From Thermoleophilia bacterium (GTDB taxonomy: Bacteria > Actinomycetota > Thermoleophilia > Gaiellales > Gaiellaceae): a stretch of DNA of 9,079 nt. Positions within the stretch are counted from its first letter, which is position 1, and each line of letters starts with the position of its first letter. A program made the translations under genes and the position numbers. The notes beneath the pieces were generated by a model. The model was not told the DNA's origin and made no database searches. It worked only from the letters and a program-made list of their open reading frames with translations. This document shows, one piece after another, positions 6,481 through 9,079 of the stretch. The DNA lies in assembly GCA_025927435.1 (NCBI GenBank), contig JAICLM010000076.1, forward strand, positions 1 through 9,079, written 5' to 3'.

Positions 6481-9018
6481 GTGGTGAGTGTGAGGGGTCT
6501 CACCGGGCTGCTGTTCGCCGTCGTAGCGCTCCTGGTCGTGAGCGGTGCCGCCGGGGCGGCCAAGCCCGTTCCCGGCCAGCACGCGGCGCTGGCGGCGGTC
6601 GAGCATGCGGTGAAGTCGGGCCGGTTGAGCCGGGCCGACGCCTCGGCGGGCCGGCGCGAGATCGCGCGGGCCGTCCATCTCGCGCGCGTGCTGCCGGCCG
6701 GCCGGCGGATCCACGTGGAGATCGCGCTGGAGCAGATCGGGGCACTCGGAAAGAAGCTGACGGCGCCACGTGCGAAGGCGCTGTTCGGACAGCTCGCCGC
6801 AAACGATGACTACTTCGCGCGGCACGGTGCGCCGCGGCCGGGGACGGACATCACCGACGCGGACGGGATCGTCTACCGCTACTTCTCCGGCAAGTGTTTC
6901 GAGTTCCATCCGCTCGCCGACGTCTCCGCCCTCAACGCGCGCGTCGCGGCCGGGGACGTGGACGGCGCGAGGCGATTGGCCGCTGCACTTGCTGCCCGCG
7001 CGGTGCCTCGCCGCGGAGGCGGGGTCGGCTGGGAGTACTACTTCCGGTACGGGGGCCGTCCGCCCTGGGTGTCCGGGATGGCGCAGGCCGTCGCTGCGCA
7101 GGCGTTCGCGCGCGCCGCGGCTCTCGTGACCGACGAGTCGGCCGCCCTGTCGGACGAAGCCACGCGCGCGTTCCGGGCCGTGCCGCGCCTGACGACCAGC
7201 GTTGCCGCCGGCCCGTGGATCCGGCTCTATTCGTTCAGCCGGAACCCGGTTCTGAACGCGCAGCTGCAGTCCATCCTCTCGCTCGAGAGCTATGCAGCGG
7301 CGACGAACGACGGCGCGGCGATGACGCTGGCCTCGCGGATGAAAGAGGCGGCCGCGGCCACGCTGTGGCGGTTCGACACCGGCTACTGGACCGACTATTC
7401 CCTCGCCGGAAACCCGTCGCCGCTCTCCTACCAGAAATTCGTGATTCGGCTCCTGCACAGGCTGGCCCCGGACGATCCACGCTTCGCGCAGGCGGCCGAC
7501 CGCTTCGCGACGTATCTGCGGCAGCCGCCTGCTTTCAAGGTTGCGAACGCGTCGCCGGGTGCGTTGCGCTTCTGGCTCTCCAAGCCGGCGCGGGTGACCG
7601 CCGCGACCACGGCCGGGCGCTCCGTCCGGCTGAACCTCGACGCCGGGTGGCATACGCTCCGCTGGCACGAGCCGAAGCGCACCGGTTTCTACCGCGTCGG
7701 CGTGACAGCCGTCGACTACGCGGGCAACCACGGCTCGTTCTCGGCCTTGCCGATCGTCCACGTGCCCAGGGCCGGCCGTAGCGGGAGGGCCGTGCGCCGG
7801 ACAGGCGGGATGGCTCCGGCAAGTTCGCCCCGGTTTGCGGCCGGCAGCGGCATCGACGGCTCGAAGCAGGCGGGTCTGGCAGGCTCGCTGGGATTACGGC
7901 TCGTCCGCCTGCCCGTCGGCTGGCGGCCGGGCCAGACGTCGCCGGATCCCGTCCTCGTCTCCTCACTCCAAGCGCTTCCTGCGGAAGTAGGGCTCGTGCT
8001 CGATCTGAGCGCGGCCCAGTTGCCCGCCGACGACGCGCAGCGGGGCGAGCTCGCGCGGTATGCGGCGTCGCTCGCCCTGCAGACATCGGCGCTGCGCGAC
8101 CTCGTGCTCACCCCCGCCCCCTCGCGGGAAACCGCTCGCGGCTACGCGAACGCCCTCGCCGCCGTCCGGGCCGCGGTCAGGTCGGTGAGGGCGGACGTTG
8201 CGGTCGGGCTCTTCCTCGACGGTTCATCGGCCAAGCCGCAGCTCACGGCCATCGCCGTCGGTCGCGACCTCGCCGAGGCCGGCGCCGGCGCCGACCTCGT
8301 CTCCTTCCGGCCTGCACCGGCCTCGGCCCCCGGAGCGTTGGCGACCGAGGATCTGGACGTGCTCGAGTCTGCCCTTGCCAAGGGGCTCGGGACCGCTCCG
8401 CCGGTCCTGCTCGACGCGCTTGGAACGCCGACGGTGGTGCCGTCATCGGAGTCGAGCGCATACACCGGGGGCCCTCCGCCGGCCGCGGGCGCGGTCTCGC
8501 CGGACGTGCAGGCGAAGACGTACGCGGACGCAGTGGAAAATGCCTCGTGTTCGCCGACCGTGGCCGGGGTGCTGCTCGACCGGCTCGTCGATGTCGGCTC
8601 CGCTGCTGAGCTCGCAACCGGCCTCTACTACGCGAGCGGTCATGCAAAGCCGGCAGCGGCCGCGGTGAAGACGGCGATCGGGGCCGTCGCGCGGGGTGCG
8701 GTGGTCTGTCCGGGTCTCGTGACTCCGGTCGTCCCGACCATGCTCATTTTCCCGGACCAGCTCTCGAGCACCTCCGCTGCGTCGGTCGCTCTGGGCTGCA
8801 ACCGCGACTGCCTCTACCTCGTCACGCTCGACCGGGCGAACGGCAAGCCGGTCGTCGCGAGCCGGGGCGCCCTTGTGGGTGGCGCTCCGGCGAAGACGAT
8901 CACTCTCCCCGGGCGGGCGTTGCGTCGCGGCAGCTACCGCGTCGACGTGCGGCTCGTCAGCCGCGTGGGCCCGAGTGTCGTCCTGCGCCGCCGGAGCCCG
9001 CTGCTGACACCCGGCTAG
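6481..9018 (+). CDS. Secreted D-glucuronyl C5-epimerase-like protein with a GH-like barrel
   Basis: An 845-residue exported protein. Residues 1-27 form a signal peptide (LTGLLFAVVALLVVSGAAGA). Residues about 130-350 match the C-terminal alpha-helical domain of D-glucuronyl C5-epimerases, enzymes that invert uronic acids within polysaccharides: PPWVSGMAQAVAAQAFARAA (194-213), SRNPVLNAQLQSILSLESYA (253-272) and LWRFDTGYWTDYSLAG (295-310). Residues about 352-428 look like a beta-sandwich (LDAGWHTLRWHEPKRTGFYRV, VDYAGN). Residues about 455-735 resemble a GH39/GH5-type barrel (LGLRLVRLPVGW; VQAKTYADAVENASC) but lack the expected catalytic glutamates. Residues 745-845 form another beta-rich module with Cys773 and Cys777. 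GTG codons at 6481, 6484 and 6490 are all possible starts; the first is chosen. The substrate is unknown; a cell-surface or secreted polysaccharide is inferred from the signal peptide and domains. The epimerase call is fairly firm, the barrel assignment tentative. Confidence 0.75.
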   Translation: MVSVRGLTGLLFAVVALLVVSGAAGAAKPVPGQHAALAAVEHAVKSGRLSRADASAGRREIARAVHLARVLPAGRRIHVEIALEQIGALGKKLTAPRAKALFGQLAANDDYFARHGAPRPGTDITDADGIVYRYFSGKCFEFHPLADVSALNARVAAGDVDGARRLAAALAARAVPRRGGGVGWEYYFRYGGRPPWVSGMAQAVAAQAFARAAALVTDESAALSDEATRAFRAVPRLTTSVAAGPWIRLYSFSRNPVLNAQLQSILSLESYAAATNDGAAMTLASRMKEAAAATLWRFDTGYWTDYSLAGNPSPLSYQKFVIRLLHRLAPDDPRFAQAADRFATYLRQPPAFKVANASPGALRFWLSKPARVTAATTAGRSVRLNLDAGWHTLRWHEPKRTGFYRVGVTAVDYAGNHGSFSALPIVHVPRAGRSGRAVRRTGGMAPASSPRFAAGSGIDGSKQAGLAGSLGLRLVRLPVGWRPGQTSPDPVLVSSLQALPAEVGLVLDLSAAQLPADDAQRGELARYAASLALQTSALRDLVLTPAPSRETARGYANALAAVRAAVRSVRADVAVGLFLDGSSAKPQLTAIAVGRDLAEAGAGADLVSFRPAPASAPGALATEDLDVLESALAKGLGTAPPVLLDALGTPTVVPSSESSAYTGGPPPAAGAVSPDVQAKTYADAVENASCSPTVAGVLLDRLVDVGSAAELATGLYYASGHAKPAAAAVKTAIGAVARGAVVCPGLVTPVVPTMLIFPDQLSSTSAASVALGCNRDCLYLVTLDRANGKPVVASRGALVGGAPAKTITLPGRALRRGSYRVDVRLVSRVGPSVVLRRRSPLLTPG

Positions 9019-9021
9019 ACT
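9016..9021 (+). promoter_or_regulatory. Candidate -10 element for the tRNA gene
   Basis: TAGACT fits TAnnnT and lies 10 bases before the first tRNA base. Its TAG is the stop codon of the preceding gene. A CTGACA hexamer (9004-9009) resembles a -35 but is only 6 bp away, too near to pair with it, so the assignment is weak. Confidence 0.3.
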
Positions 9022-9031
9022 GAGCTTCCCC

Positions 9032-9079
9032 GCCGACGTAGCTCAGCTGGTAGAGCACATCACTCGTAATGATGGGGTC
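9032..9079 (+). tRNA. tRNA-Thr (anticodon CGT), 5' part, cut by the window end
   Basis: The acceptor 5' strand is GCCGACG (9032-9038), followed by T8 and A9. The D arm is GCTC/GAGC (9041-9044 and 9053-9056) around loop AGCTGGTA. The anticodon stem is CATCA/TGATG (9058-9062 and 9070-9074) enclosing loop CTCGTAA, which places CGT at 9065-9067. That anticodon reads ACG, threonine. The window ends in the variable loop (GGGTC), so the T arm and the acceptor 3' strand are not visible. The gene starts 13 bases after the preceding stop codon. Confidence 0.9.

Noticed and set aside
6256..7761. 501-codon minus-strand frame spanning the transpeptidase end and the epimerase start
   Set aside because: Spans two sense genes and their gap, and its sequence is Arg/Gly-rich without domains; a shadow frame.

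Overview
This is a high-GC bacterial chromosome segment, most likely from a deep-branching actinobacterium, with Thermoleophilia as the best guess. The guess rests on the strong G/C bias at third codon positions, a class II (B12-dependent) ribonucleotide reductase, a YkuD transpeptidase with an SLGCVEL active site, a secreted C5-epimerase-like protein, GTG starts, and several genes with no Shine-Dalgarno sequence but a TAnnnT-like hexamer just upstream of the start. No mobile element, CRISPR array, prophage or integration scar is visible. No gene-free stretch exceeds 300 bases; the longest is the 189-base gap at 4196-4384.

Layout. 1-793 (minus): N-terminal 264 codons of NrdJ, running off the left edge. 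915-1385 (minus): small membrane-anchored protein with a LytR_C domain. 1445-3095 (plus): tmk and holB (DNA polymerase III delta'), translationally overlapped. 3100-3127: a hairpin terminator shared with the convergent gene. 3152-4195 (minus): a sigma-70 factor with regions 1.1 to 4.2, apparently starting at a rare CTG codon and preceded by a well-formed promoter in an AT-rich block. 4385-4834 (minus): a split-barrel flavin/PPOX-like protein. 4866-6410 (plus): a multidomain L,D-transpeptidase. 6481-9018 (plus): a large secreted protein joining a C5-epimerase-type domain to a glycoside-hydrolase-like barrel that seems to have lost its catalytic acids. 9032 onward: the first 48 bases of a tRNA-Thr(CGT).

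Themes. The left half is housekeeping: deoxynucleotide supply (NrdJ, Tmk), the replication clamp loader (HolB) and transcription initiation (sigma factor). The right half is envelope-related: a peptidoglycan cross-linking enzyme and an exported polysaccharide-acting or polysaccharide-binding protein. No clear new defence or biosynthetic system is present. The points most worth a second look are the CTG-initiated sigma factor with an altered -10 recognition helix and its repeat-bearing promoter, the epimerase/pseudo-glycosidase fusion, the transpeptidase active-site variant, and the clamp-loader subunit without its zinc module.
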